From Chloroflexota bacterium (GTDB lineage Bacteria > Chloroflexota > Ktedonobacteria > Ktedonobacterales > Ktedonobacteraceae): a stretch of DNA of 26,625 nucleotides. The notes under the pieces were generated by a model. The model was not told the DNA's origin. It did no database searches and was given only the letters and a program-made list of their open reading frames with translations. Below are positions 1-6,696 of the stretch, piece after piece (within the stretch, counting starts at the first letter, position 1; the number at the start of each line of letters is the position of its first letter). The position numbers and the translations under genes are program-made. Location: positions 20,914 to 47,538 of the forward strand of contig VBJK01000244.1 of assembly GCA_005879655.1 (NCBI GenBank). The letters run 5' to 3'.

Positions 1-128
1 CTACTGGCACGCCTGGCGGTGTTGGCTTTTCGCGTATGCCACCCGAATTTCTCATCCCCGGCGATGTTGTAGAGTCTGAAGTGGACGGCATTGGGATGCT
101 ACGCAATGCCGTGAGGTATGCGCGTTAA
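1..128 (+). CDS. Fumarylacetoacetate hydrolase family protein, C-terminal fragment
   Basis: Only the last 41 codons are in the window; the gene enters from the left edge, reading in frame from base 3 and ending at TAA 126-128. The visible peptide contains TGTPGGVGFSRMPP, then PGDVVESEVDGIGMLRN. This is the conserved C-terminal block of the FAH (fumarylacetoacetase-fold) family, in which T-x-T-P-x-G-V-G closes the active-site barrel and G-x-L-x-N-x-V ends the protein. Family members hydrolyse or decarboxylate beta-diketo acids in aromatic or related catabolism, using a divalent metal; the metal ligands lie upstream, outside the window, so the exact substrate cannot be told. The stop codon is followed almost at once by a GC-rich structured repeat. 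Confidence 0.8.
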   Translation, partial: TGTPGGVGFSRMPPEFLIPGDVVESEVDGIGMLRNAVRYAR

Positions 129-129
129 G

Positions 130-216
130 AGGGGGTTCAGGGGGCGTAGCCCTCTAGTGGGGTTTGGGGTATCCCCAAAAACGTCTTTTGTTCTCTTTTG
201 CCGCCGCAGGCGGCAG
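130..216 (+). repeat. Dispersed GC-rich structured repeat, copy A
   Basis: The core GGGGTTTGGGGTATCCCC at 159-176 is followed by A-rich sequence, a TCTTTTG-type pyrimidine stretch and the small hairpin GCCGCC-GCA-GGCGGC near 199-214. An upstream inverted repeat (GGGGGC ... GCCCTC) precedes the core. The same order occurs in copies B (1346-1439) and C (4863-4952), and the core recurs in copy D near 23127. The copy lies directly after the hydrolase stop codon. It may act as a transcript end or RNA-stability element, but there is no long T-run. Confidence 0.75.
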
Positions 217-270
217 GAAAAAGGGAGTGCAGAGGGCCTCTCTCTGCTTGACGTGGATGCCTCTGAGCGC

Positions 271-1068
271 TCATGAATGCGGCTGCCAACCTTGCCTGCG
301 ATAGATTGCCAGAGTTTGCTGATCGCCAGGCACATAACTAACCATCGAGTGACTGACAATACCCGTCGAGACCGTTATTGCCGTTTGTAACGCAAGACAA
401 CCAAGTGTGCTATGCTGGACATGAAAAATAAAAGAAGGCTCTGGCTTGCCACTTGCTGAGGTTGCGGCGGCAATACGACGGAACTCAGGCAGATCACGGA
501 GCTGCTTCAAAAGGACTTTGTACTCTGGCAAGTGCGTAATTCTGCGCGTATTGTATTGAAAATCTCGCACAAGGCGGCGCGCCAGATTTTCCCAGCCATG
601 AAAATGACAGCGCAATATAGGATCGAAGAGAATGCCCAGCAGATGCACCTTCTCTTCCTGCGCCATCAGCTCTTGTATCTCAAACAGCGTAACCACTGCC
701 GCATTCCACGAATGCAAATACCATAGCCGGTCGAGTGAATGAGCTGGATAGCCAGTATTCTGTACCAGCAAGCTAGCCAGTTCGCCAAAATCCAGGGGCA
801 TGCTTTCATAAGTATCATCGACCAGATGACCCGTTAAGGCTGTATATGCTTTGTAGAGCTGGTCACGAGCATTGCATGGCATTTCCAGCGCACGCGCAAT
901 ATTTTGCACAACGTGCGGGGAAGGATTGAGCCGCTGCCCGGTCTCCAGATGGTAGACATAGGTGCGCGATAGACGTGTTGCTTGCGCCAGTTGTCCGTGC
1001 GACATACCACGTTGTCGGCGATAGCGCGTAATTAAGCGTGCGAAATCAGATACTTCGTTTGGTCCCAT
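271..1068 (-). CDS. XRE-family transcriptional regulator with MmyB-like ligand-binding domain
   Basis: A one-component DNA-binding regulator. Residues ~8-62 form a Cro/CI-type helix-turn-helix (ARLITRYRRQRGMSHGQLAQ, then LSRTYVYHLETG and the family's N-P-S-P-x-V). Residues ~85-250 match the MmyB-like ligand-binding domain, with the typical D-R-L-W-Y-L-H-S-W-N-A pattern. Such proteins in actinobacteria and Chloroflexota usually control a neighbouring gene and may bind a fatty-acid-like ligand; the ligand here is unknown. Start choice: an in-frame GTG lies at 1080 but has no spaced ribosome site. ATG 1068 has AAGGTG about 9 bases upstream, so 1068 is preferred (265 aa). It is transcribed away from the acyl-CoA dehydrogenase, a possible but unproven target. 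A promoter is visible at 1128-1157. Confidence 0.85.
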   Translation of the reverse strand: MGPNEVSDFARLITRYRRQRGMSHGQLAQATRLSRTYVYHLETGQRLNPSPHVVQNIARALEMPCNARDQLYKAYTALTGHLVDDTYESMPLDFGELASLLVQNTGYPAHSLDRLWYLHSWNAAVVTLFEIQELMAQEEKVHLLGILFDPILRCHFHGWENLARRLVRDFQYNTRRITHLPEYKVLLKQLRDLPEFRRIAAATSASGKPEPSFIFHVQHSTLGCLALQTAITVSTGIVSHSMVSYVPGDQQTLAIYRRQGWQPHS

Positions 1069-1127
1069 CTCATCTATCACCTTCTGATCAAAACAGCAAA
1101 TTTACGGACTCGCGTTAGCTATGCTTC

Positions 1128-1157
1128 ATTATAATCGCCAGACTTGTTAGCTGGCAA
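1128..1157 (-). promoter_or_regulatory. Sigma70-type promoter of the XRE regulator
   Basis: On the minus strand TTGCCA (1157-1152) and TATAAT (1133-1128) are separated by 18 bases. Transcription would begin near 1120, giving a leader of about 50 bases to ATG 1068 that includes the AAGGTG ribosome site. Confidence 0.55.
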
Positions 1158-1250
1158 CGTGGCTATCCCACCAAGTGCAACCTATAATATTGAAAGAAAG
1201 AGGCGGCTATTGCGCAACGACTAGAAGGTATCACGCAGCAAGTTACTGCT

Positions 1251-1588
1251 CAGCCCCCCACCGCCGGGCAACCACAAGGGATTGCCCAATATGCATCAAC
1301 CTAACGCTTGACAGCAGGATTGCAAAGGGCTGCAAGCCCTTTGACGGGGTTTGGGGTGTCCCCAAATACCTCTTTTCTTCGCCGCCGCAGACGGCGAGAG
1401 GAGTGAAAGGGAGAGCTTGGGGACACCCCAAACCCCGCCAGAGGGGCCAAGCCTCCTGGACCCCCGGCTTAGGTTGATGCGTATTGGCAACCACAAGGGA
1501 TTGCTTCTACAATGGTACGGGTCGGCTTTTGATGAGCGTTCGTACCATTGTAAGGGCAACACCTTGTGGTTGCCCGGCGGTGGGGCTG
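1251..1588. repeat. Nested inverted-repeat (foldback) element
   Basis: The outer arms 1251-1287 and 1554-1588 are near-perfect reverse complements (37 against 35 bases, differing by a two-base C-run change and two bases near the inner end). A second inverted pair, 1286-1304 and 1469-1487, has one mismatch. The motif GGCAACCACAAGGGATTGC occurs directly at 1267-1285 and 1486-1504. A third hairpin has arms ACAATGGTACG (1509-1519) and CGTACCATTGT (1541-1551). Copy B of the GC-rich repeat lies inside. Most of the 585 bases between the regulator and the dehydrogenase are this structure; short ORFs crossing it show no protein-like sequence. It could be a non-autonomous mobile element or an accumulation of REP-like units. 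Confidence 0.75.
1346..1439. repeat. Dispersed GC-rich structured repeat, copy B (head-to-head pair)
   Basis: A forward core GGGGTTTGGGGTGTCCCC at 1346-1363 faces an inverted core GGGGACACCCCAAACCCC at 1420-1437. Between them lie the TCTTTTCTTC stretch and a GCCGCC-GCA-GACGGC hairpin. The whole could fold as one long stem. It is nested within the 1251-1588 foldback. Confidence 0.75.
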
Positions 1589-1597
1589 AACTATATT
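1570..1597 (+). promoter_or_regulatory. Candidate promoter of the acyl-CoA dehydrogenase
   Basis: TTGCCC (1570-1575), a 16-base spacer and TATATT (1592-1597) lie about 60 bases before the dehydrogenase start. The -35 hexamer would lie in the right arm of the foldback repeat, so the repeat may contribute the promoter. The match is only moderate. Confidence 0.3.
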
Positions 1598-1653
1598 TTT
1601 TCAAGTACAGATGTGAAATAGTTCATTACTCATGAAGGAGATGCAGACAAGCT

Positions 1654-3438
1654 ATGTCGATGACTGTCACACCAACCGAACAGGGAACCGCATTCCTGAC
1701 CACGCCTGTGAGCAAAAGTGCGGACACCGTCTTTACGCCGGAGCAACGCGATGAAGAACAACGCTGGATCGAAGAATCCTGCGCAACCTTCGTACAACGC
1801 GAGGTATTGCCCAAGGTTGATGCCATTGAACACCAGGAAGCGGGTGTTGTACCGGGCTTGCTCAAGCTAGCCGGTGAACAGGGACTGCTCGGCATCGAAG
1901 TGCCTGAAGCGTACGGTGGTACTGAATTGGGTTTGCTCACCAGTGTCCTGGTGACATCGCAGCAGATCGAAGGCTCGTTCGCGGTAGCCTTCAGCGCGCA
2001 TACGACCATCGGAACGCTCCCCATTGTCTACTACGGTACCGAAAAGCAGAAAGAGTACTATCTGCCCAAGTTGGCTTCCGGCGAGTGGATCTCGGCGTAT
2101 GCATTGACCGAACCAGGTGTCGGCTCTGACGCGATGAACTTGAGCACGCGCGCGGAACTCTCCGAGGATGGCAAATACTATATTCTCAACGGTACCAAGC
2201 AATGGATCACCAATGCTGGCTTCGCCGATGTAATGGTCGCCTTTGCGCGTATCGGTAACGAGAAACCCACAGCCTTCATTGTCGAAAGCTCCTGGCCTGG
2301 CATCTCGACCGGACCTGAAGAGCACAAGATGGGCATCAAAGGTTCCTCCACGCGTCAGGTTATCTTCGAGGATGCTAAGGTTCCTGTCGAGAATCTGTTA
2401 GGGGAAATTCACAAGGGCTACAAGATTGCCTTCAATATCCTCAACCTGGGACGGCTCAAGCTGGGTGCAGGTACTATTGGTTCCTCACGCACCTCTCTGA
2501 AACGGGCCGCGACCTATACCACCGAGCGCAAAGCTTTCGGCAAGTTCTTGCACGAGTTCGGCATGATCAAAAAGAAATTGGCACGCATGGCCGCCGAGAC
2601 GTATGCCGCCGAGAGCGAAATTTTCCGCACCGCCGCCAACATTGCTCAAGCGCAACATAGCGGTGGCGAAGATGCAGAAGTTATGTTTAAAGCAATTGAA
2701 GAGTATGCTATCGAAGCATCTATTGCCAAGATACACGGTAGCGAGACCCTGGCCTACGTGGTAGACGAGGGCGTACAGATCTTCGGTGGCTACGGCTTTA
2801 TGCAAGAGTATCCCATCGAAAAGGCGTACCGAGACGCGCGTATTCAGCGTATCTTCGAGGGCACAAACGAGATCAACCGTATGGTAGCCTCCGGTACACT
2901 CTTCCGCCGCGTCCTCTCCGGCAAAATCAATCTGATGACCGTCTATGCCGAGATCGAAGCTCGTCTCAAAGCAGGCCAAGCACCCGACCGCGCAGGTGAC
3001 AACGTACCAGAGGAACTGCGCGCCCCCATCAACGTGCTAGAGCGCACAAAAGATGCCACTGTTTATGCTGCCATGAAGGTCGCGGCAAAATATCAGAAGG
3101 GGATTGAGCAGGAACAGGAATTTATTGACTATCTAGGGAACCTGCTAGTTGAACTCTATGCCATAGATAGTGCTCTTGCTCGTGCTATTCAAGCGGTACG
3201 TCGGGGTGATGCTACAAGTGCAACCCAGGTTAAACTGGCACAACTCGCAGCCTGGCTCTCCTTCGCTCGCATGCGCACCAATCTGGATCAGATCATCATG
3301 GCCTATACAGAGGAAGCCCGCGTAGAGAAAGAACTGGCTCGTGTACGCTCATACATTGGCGACTACCTGCTCAATGGCGTAGCGCTACAGCGTGACCTGT
3401 CCGCGCTAGTCGTCGAAAAGCAAGGCTACCCATTGTAG
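1654..3438 (+). CDS. Acyl-CoA dehydrogenase (FadE/VLCAD-like, with C-terminal extension)
   Basis: A flavoenzyme making the alpha-beta double bond of acyl-CoA in the first step of beta-oxidation. At 594 aa it is longer than the usual ~380-aa enzymes and resembles the VLCAD/ACAD9 group, with about 170 extra C-terminal helical residues. Visible signatures are ALTEPGVGSDA (~150, signature 1, FAD contact), KQWITNAG, RKAFGKF, and the C-terminal block YPIEKAYRDARIQRIFEGTN (~385-405), where the Glu of I-F-E-G-T-N is the expected catalytic base. AAGGAG (1635-1640) precedes ATG 1654 with a rather long gap of 13 bases. A thiolase follows on the same strand, suggesting one beta-oxidation unit; no enoyl-CoA hydratase or 3-hydroxyacyl-CoA dehydrogenase is in the window. 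Confidence 0.93.
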   Translation: MSMTVTPTEQGTAFLTTPVSKSADTVFTPEQRDEEQRWIEESCATFVQREVLPKVDAIEHQEAGVVPGLLKLAGEQGLLGIEVPEAYGGTELGLLTSVLVTSQQIEGSFAVAFSAHTTIGTLPIVYYGTEKQKEYYLPKLASGEWISAYALTEPGVGSDAMNLSTRAELSEDGKYYILNGTKQWITNAGFADVMVAFARIGNEKPTAFIVESSWPGISTGPEEHKMGIKGSSTRQVIFEDAKVPVENLLGEIHKGYKIAFNILNLGRLKLGAGTIGSSRTSLKRAATYTTERKAFGKFLHEFGMIKKKLARMAAETYAAESEIFRTAANIAQAQHSGGEDAEVMFKAIEEYAIEASIAKIHGSETLAYVVDEGVQIFGGYGFMQEYPIEKAYRDARIQRIFEGTNEINRMVASGTLFRRVLSGKINLMTVYAEIEARLKAGQAPDRAGDNVPEELRAPINVLERTKDATVYAAMKVAAKYQKGIEQEQEFIDYLGNLLVELYAIDSALARAIQAVRRGDATSATQVKLAQLAAWLSFARMRTNLDQIIMAYTEEARVEKELARVRSYIGDYLLNGVALQRDLSALVVEKQGYPL

Positions 3439-3506
3439 ACGTGCGACCGATTGCGCCAATTAACGACCAGATATTATACTGCTTAAACAACAACCTGTAA
3501 TATACA

Positions 3507-3626
3507 TGCATGGTGAGGTGAGCGTCAATTCGTAGCTGCGCAATTCATTGCGCTTGGCGCTCCTTTGTTTGTGGCCCTGGCGCAATGAATTGCGCAGCTA
3601 CGAATTGACGCTCACCCTGCATGGTG
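3507..3626. mobile_element. MITE-like element with 9-bp flanking direct repeats
   Basis: The arms 3517-3553 and 3580-3616 are a perfect 37-bp inverted repeat around a 26-base centre. The arm reads GGTGAGCGTC at its outer end and CATTGCGC at its inner end. The 102-bp unit 3516-3617 is bracketed by the direct repeat TGCATGGTG at 3507-3515 and 3618-3626, as expected of a target-site duplication. There is no coding capacity, so it would be non-autonomous. It lies between the dehydrogenase and the thiolase, 28 bases before the thiolase ATG. In RNA it would form a very stable hairpin likely to reduce read-through. Confidence 0.75.
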
Positions 3627-3654
3627 TAACGTAAGAAATAAGGAGTCCATAGCC

Positions 3655-4793
3655 ATGGCAGAAGTCGTCATTGTCAGTGCAGTACGCACACCTATCGGGA
3701 GAGCGAACAAAGGTGCGCTGTTGAGCGCGTGCCGAATCTTGATCGCTCATTGATAGAAGATGTCATTCTCGGTTGTGCCTTCCCCGAAGGGGAACAAGGC
3801 TCAAACGTAGCCCGTTTGGTTGGCATACTGGCTGGTCTGCCAGAGACCGCAGCAGGTGTCACCGTCAACCGCTTCTGTGCCTCCAGCCTACAAGCAGTGA
3901 ATATGGCCGCACAGAACATTCTGCTCAACCTGGGTGAAGTCGTTGTTGCGGGCGGCGTTGAGTGTATGTCACGTGTCCCGATGGGCGGCTTCAACCCCAG
4001 CTACAATCCTCGTCTCGTCGAGGGGCAGGCCACCCTGTCAGCTTATCCTCCCTGTGAATTGGAGTACGGCTACGCCAGCTACATGCCGATGGGCGTAACC
4101 GCAGAGAACGTAGCGCGCAAATATAACATTAGTAGAGAGGCCCAGGATGCCTTTGCACTACGTAGCCACCAGCGCGCACTTGCCGCCATCGATAACGGCA
4201 TTTTCAAACGAGAAATTGTTCCTGTACCTTTGCCTGACGGTCGTTTGATGGAGATCGACGAAGGCCCCCGCCGCGACACCTCACTGGCGAGACTTGCTAA
4301 GCTAGAATCAGCCTTTATCAAGGGTGGCACAGTGACGGCAGGTAACGCTAGTCCTCTCAACGATGGTGCATCCGCCGTCGTAGTGATGTCGGCGGAGCGA
4401 GCGCGCGACCTCGGTATCACGCCGTTGGCAAGGATACGTGCTATGTCCGTGGCGGGCGTGCGGCCCGATATCATGGGGATTGGTCCCGTGCCTGCCATGC
4501 GCAAACTTTTACAACGCGCTGGTTTACAGCTCAGCGACCTCGATATTATCGAGCTAAATGAAGCTTTCGCAGCTCAGAGTCTGGCCGTCGCGCAGGAGAT
4601 GGGCATTGACGAAGAGAAGCTGAATCCGAATGGGGGTGCCATTGCGCTTGGTCATCCGCTCGGCTGTAGCGGTGCACGCCTGATCGTCACGCTGCTCAAC
4701 GATCTGCAAACCAAAGATAAAACGCTGGGTATTGCCACCCTCTGTGTTGGTGGTGGTCAAGGTGTAGCCACGCTCATCGAGCGGCTATCATAA
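3655..4793 (+). pseudogene. Acetyl-CoA acyltransferase (thiolase), 5' end disrupted by frameshifting deletion
   Basis: Family role: thiolytic cleavage of 3-ketoacyl-CoA (or the reverse condensation), the last step of beta-oxidation. ATG 3655, behind AAGGAG, encodes the classic thiolase start [20 protein letters not shown] but stops at 3751-3753. Homology resumes in another frame at ~3726 ([16 protein letters not shown]) and is open to 4793. The segment normally joining them (R-P-D-D-L-A-A-L-type helix, ~15-20 residues) is missing, so a deletion of 3n+1 bases is inferred. In the downstream frame all catalytic residues are present: Cys in [17 protein letters not shown], His in [10 protein letters not shown] and Cys in CVGGGQG. 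A GTG at 3729 could start a 354-aa remnant lacking the first strand and helix of the fold; activity is doubtful. Confidence 0.8.
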
Positions 4794-4804
4794 GCCCGCA
4801 CAGC

Positions 4805-4860
4805 GCCGCCTGCGGCGGCAGGGCCATCCCCATGGGCGTTAACGGTAGCGCATGGCCCTG
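4805..4860 (+). terminator. Hairpins after the thiolase, possible transcript end
   Basis: Two adjacent stems follow the thiolase stop: GCCGCC-TGC-GGCGGC at 4805-4819, and CAGGGCCAT (4819-4827) pairing with ATGGCCCTG (4852-4860). No T-run follows, so intrinsic termination is uncertain. Confidence 0.35.
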
Positions 4861-4862
4861 CC

Positions 4863-4952
4863 CGATGGGGGTCCAGGGGGCTTCGCCCCCCTGGTGGGGT
4901 TTGGGGTGTCCCCAAAAACCTCTTTTCTTCGCCGCCGCAGGCGGCGAGAGGC
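4863..4952 (+). repeat. Dispersed GC-rich structured repeat, copy C
   Basis: The core GGGGTTTGGGGTGTCCCC is at 4896-4913, preceded by the inverted repeat CAGGGGGC-TTC-GCCCCCCTG (4874-4892). It is followed by CTCTTTTCTTC and the GCCGCC-GCA-GGCGGC hairpin. From the core to the hairpin it is almost identical to the forward half of copy B. Confidence 0.75.
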
Positions 4953-4994
4953 TTGAAAGGACTACTTGCCCCTCTCACTCCTTCTGGGTCCAGC

Positions 4995-5038
4995 ATGGTA
5001 CCTCATATGATTGTTGAGCCAACCATGTGAGGTACCAT
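4995..5038. terminator. Inverted repeat, likely terminator before the MFS gene
   Basis: ATGGTACCTCATATG (4995-5009) pairs with CATGTGAGGTACCAT (5024-5038) with one G-U position and a 14-base loop. Four Ts follow (5038-5041). It would insulate the MFS promoter from upstream transcription. A regulator-binding site is an alternative. Confidence 0.45.
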
Positions 5039-5093
5039 TTTATCAACTTCTGCCCGCTTGCCAGCCATACCTCATCCAATACCTTATCATAAT

Positions 5094-5105
5094 ATTGTGC
5101 ACAAT
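5094..5105. promoter_or_regulatory. Perfect 12-bp palindrome, candidate operator
   Basis: ATTGTGCACAAT is fully self-complementary and lies about 15 bases upstream of the MFS -10 box, where a regulator could block or aid RNA polymerase. No regulator gene lies next to it. Confidence 0.35.
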
Positions 5106-5119
5106 TAATAAGCAGACAA

Positions 5120-5128
5120 TGCTATAAT
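5120..5128 (+). promoter_or_regulatory. Extended -10 promoter of the MFS gene
   Basis: TGCTATAAT is a perfect extended -10 (TG-N-TATAAT). No good -35 is placed 16-18 bases upstream, which extended -10 promoters tolerate. Transcription would start near 5135, about 60 bases before ATG 5196. Confidence 0.5.
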
Positions 5129-5195
5129 ACTTCTATTGCTCATTATCTCAAACTAATGATGCGAAACTCACCTATCTTCTTCAATGGAGGGACCC

Positions 5196-6605
5196 ATGAA
5201 CGAGAAGCCGCCAACCGCCAATGCTGAAGCAGAGACCTCGCAATGCAAAGAGAGCAGTAGTGCAACCTTCGTCTTCATCGTGCTCTTTCTCATCAACTTC
5301 TTGAACTATCTAGATCGTTATGTGCTGATAGGGGCCGCAAACGGGATGGCAGGCGAGCTAGGCTTTGGCATAGATGGTATAGGCTACCTTGCCTCTGCAT
5401 TTATCGTCCTCTTTACACTCAGTGTTGTTCCGCTAGGGGCCTGGGCTGATCGCAGCAAACGCAAAAATGTCATTGCCATCTGTGTAGCGTTCTGGAGTCT
5501 GGCAACCATGTTTACAGCCCTGGCTGGGAACTTTCTCCAATTGCTGATCGCGCGTATGCTGCTGGGCATTGGCGAAGGAGGCTATGCACCAGCCAGTAGT
5601 GCTATCCTGGCCGATTATTTTAGTCGAACTAAGCGGGCACAGGTATTGAGCTGGTGGTCCACTGCGACATTAGGGGGTTTAATGGTCGGTCTGATCGCTG
5701 GTGGAATTGTCGCAGGTCTTGGCGTTGGCGCATGGCGCTGGGCCTTCATCTTCTCTGGTATACCCGGCCTGCTCATCGCACTGCTGGCATGGCGTATACG
5801 TGAGCCACGGCGCAACGAGGCTGACGAGCAAGCAGCCCTACAAGACCCCACAGCCTATAGCGTAGAAGGCATTGCAGACAGGCTCGTGTTCTCAGGAAAA
5901 GTCTTAGCACAGATCCGTACACTGCTACGTATCAAAAGTCTCTTAGTCTTAACTGCCATGCAAACGTTCGCCTTCTTCGTACTGGCGGCTAGCGCGGTTT
6001 ACCTGCCAACTTTGCTTCAGCAGAAAGACACTTTTGGCCTGAGTTCAGCGGCTGCCGGGTTGTATACCGGTATTGGTATTGTAGTTGCAGGTATTACAGG
6101 TATACTCATTGGTGGTTATCTGGCAGATGTACTAAGCAACCGTCATCCTGGCGCTCGTGTACTGATATGTGGTATTGGCTTCTTGATTAGTGCACCTTGC
6201 TATATGATAACATTTGTTATTGCCTTAACCACTCATAATATCTTCCTCTATAGCTGCTTCTTTTTCATTACCACACTCTTGCTGAACATGCACGCAGGCC
6301 CATCTACTGCTGCCACACAGGATATTGTGCCTTCAAGTGTACGCGCTTCGGCTATGGCTATCTCCATATTTCTTGCCCATTTTCTGGGTGATGCTGCATC
6401 GCCATCGCTAGTGGGTTTGCTGGCGCGCGTGATTGATCCTACGCACGGGCAGCATTTTCTAGCGAAGCTGGCGGGCTATGACTTGAGTCTGGCCCTGGTT
6501 TATACCTGTCCTGCTGCTCTGGTAATCGCTGGTCTGATCGGGATTCTTGGAGCGCGGTGGGTGAAGGGGGATATGGCAGCAGCGCAACTGGCGGAGGGTG
6601 TTTGA
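5196..6605 (+). CDS. MFS transporter, Spinster/ACS-like
   Basis: An inner-membrane carrier of the major facilitator superfamily. After a polar N-terminus (~30 aa) come about 12 hydrophobic segments in two six-helix halves separated by a charged loop (~205-245). Family motifs: NYLDR in TM1; the loop 2-3 motif GAWADRSKRK (MFS motif A, G-x-x-x-D-R-x-G-R-type); and ARMLLGIGEGGYAPASSAIL in TM4-5, the form typical of Spinster-like and anion:cation symporter carriers. The substrate cannot be read from sequence; lipids, sugar acids and drugs are known in the family. ATG 5184 is in frame, but GGAGGG (5186-5191) correctly precedes ATG 5196, giving 469 aa. The gene appears monocistronic, with its own promoter and a hairpin at the stop codon. 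Confidence 0.88.
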   Translation: MNEKPPTANAEAETSQCKESSSATFVFIVLFLINFLNYLDRYVLIGAANGMAGELGFGIDGIGYLASAFIVLFTLSVVPLGAWADRSKRKNVIAICVAFWSLATMFTALAGNFLQLLIARMLLGIGEGGYAPASSAILADYFSRTKRAQVLSWWSTATLGGLMVGLIAGGIVAGLGVGAWRWAFIFSGIPGLLIALLAWRIREPRRNEADEQAALQDPTAYSVEGIADRLVFSGKVLAQIRTLLRIKSLLVLTAMQTFAFFVLAASAVYLPTLLQQKDTFGLSSAAAGLYTGIGIVVAGITGILIGGYLADVLSNRHPGARVLICGIGFLISAPCYMITFVIALTTHNIFLYSCFFFITTLLLNMHAGPSTAATQDIVPSSVRASAMAISIFLAHFLGDAASPSLVGLLARVIDPTHGQHFLAKLAGYDLSLALVYTCPAALVIAGLIGILGARWVKGDMAAAQLAEGV

Positions 6606-6632
6606 TGTGGTTAGTTCACCAACCACATCAAA
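6601..6632. terminator. Hairpin overlapping the MFS stop codon
   Basis: TTTGATGTGGTT (6601-6612) and AACCACATCAAA (6621-6632) form a perfect 12-bp stem with an 8-base loop. The stem includes the TGA stop of the transporter. It lies between convergent genes and could serve as a bidirectional transcript end, although the sequence after it is not T-rich. Confidence 0.5.
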
Positions 6633-6696
6633 CACTTATGCAGCGCCTGCCGCGCCGAACAAGCCGGACGAGAAGACCTGAAAAAGTTCCCTAACG

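Noticed and set aside
1175..1635. Several overlapping reading frames of 83-102 codons between the regulator and the dehydrogenase
   Set aside because: They run through inverted repeats on both strands, with low-complexity products and no family motifs.
1867..2325. Minus-strand reading frame of 152 codons
   Set aside because: It is a shadow of the acyl-CoA dehydrogenase, whose signature motifs are on the plus strand.
4079..4504. Minus-strand reading frame of 141 codons
   Set aside because: It is a shadow of the thiolase catalytic region.
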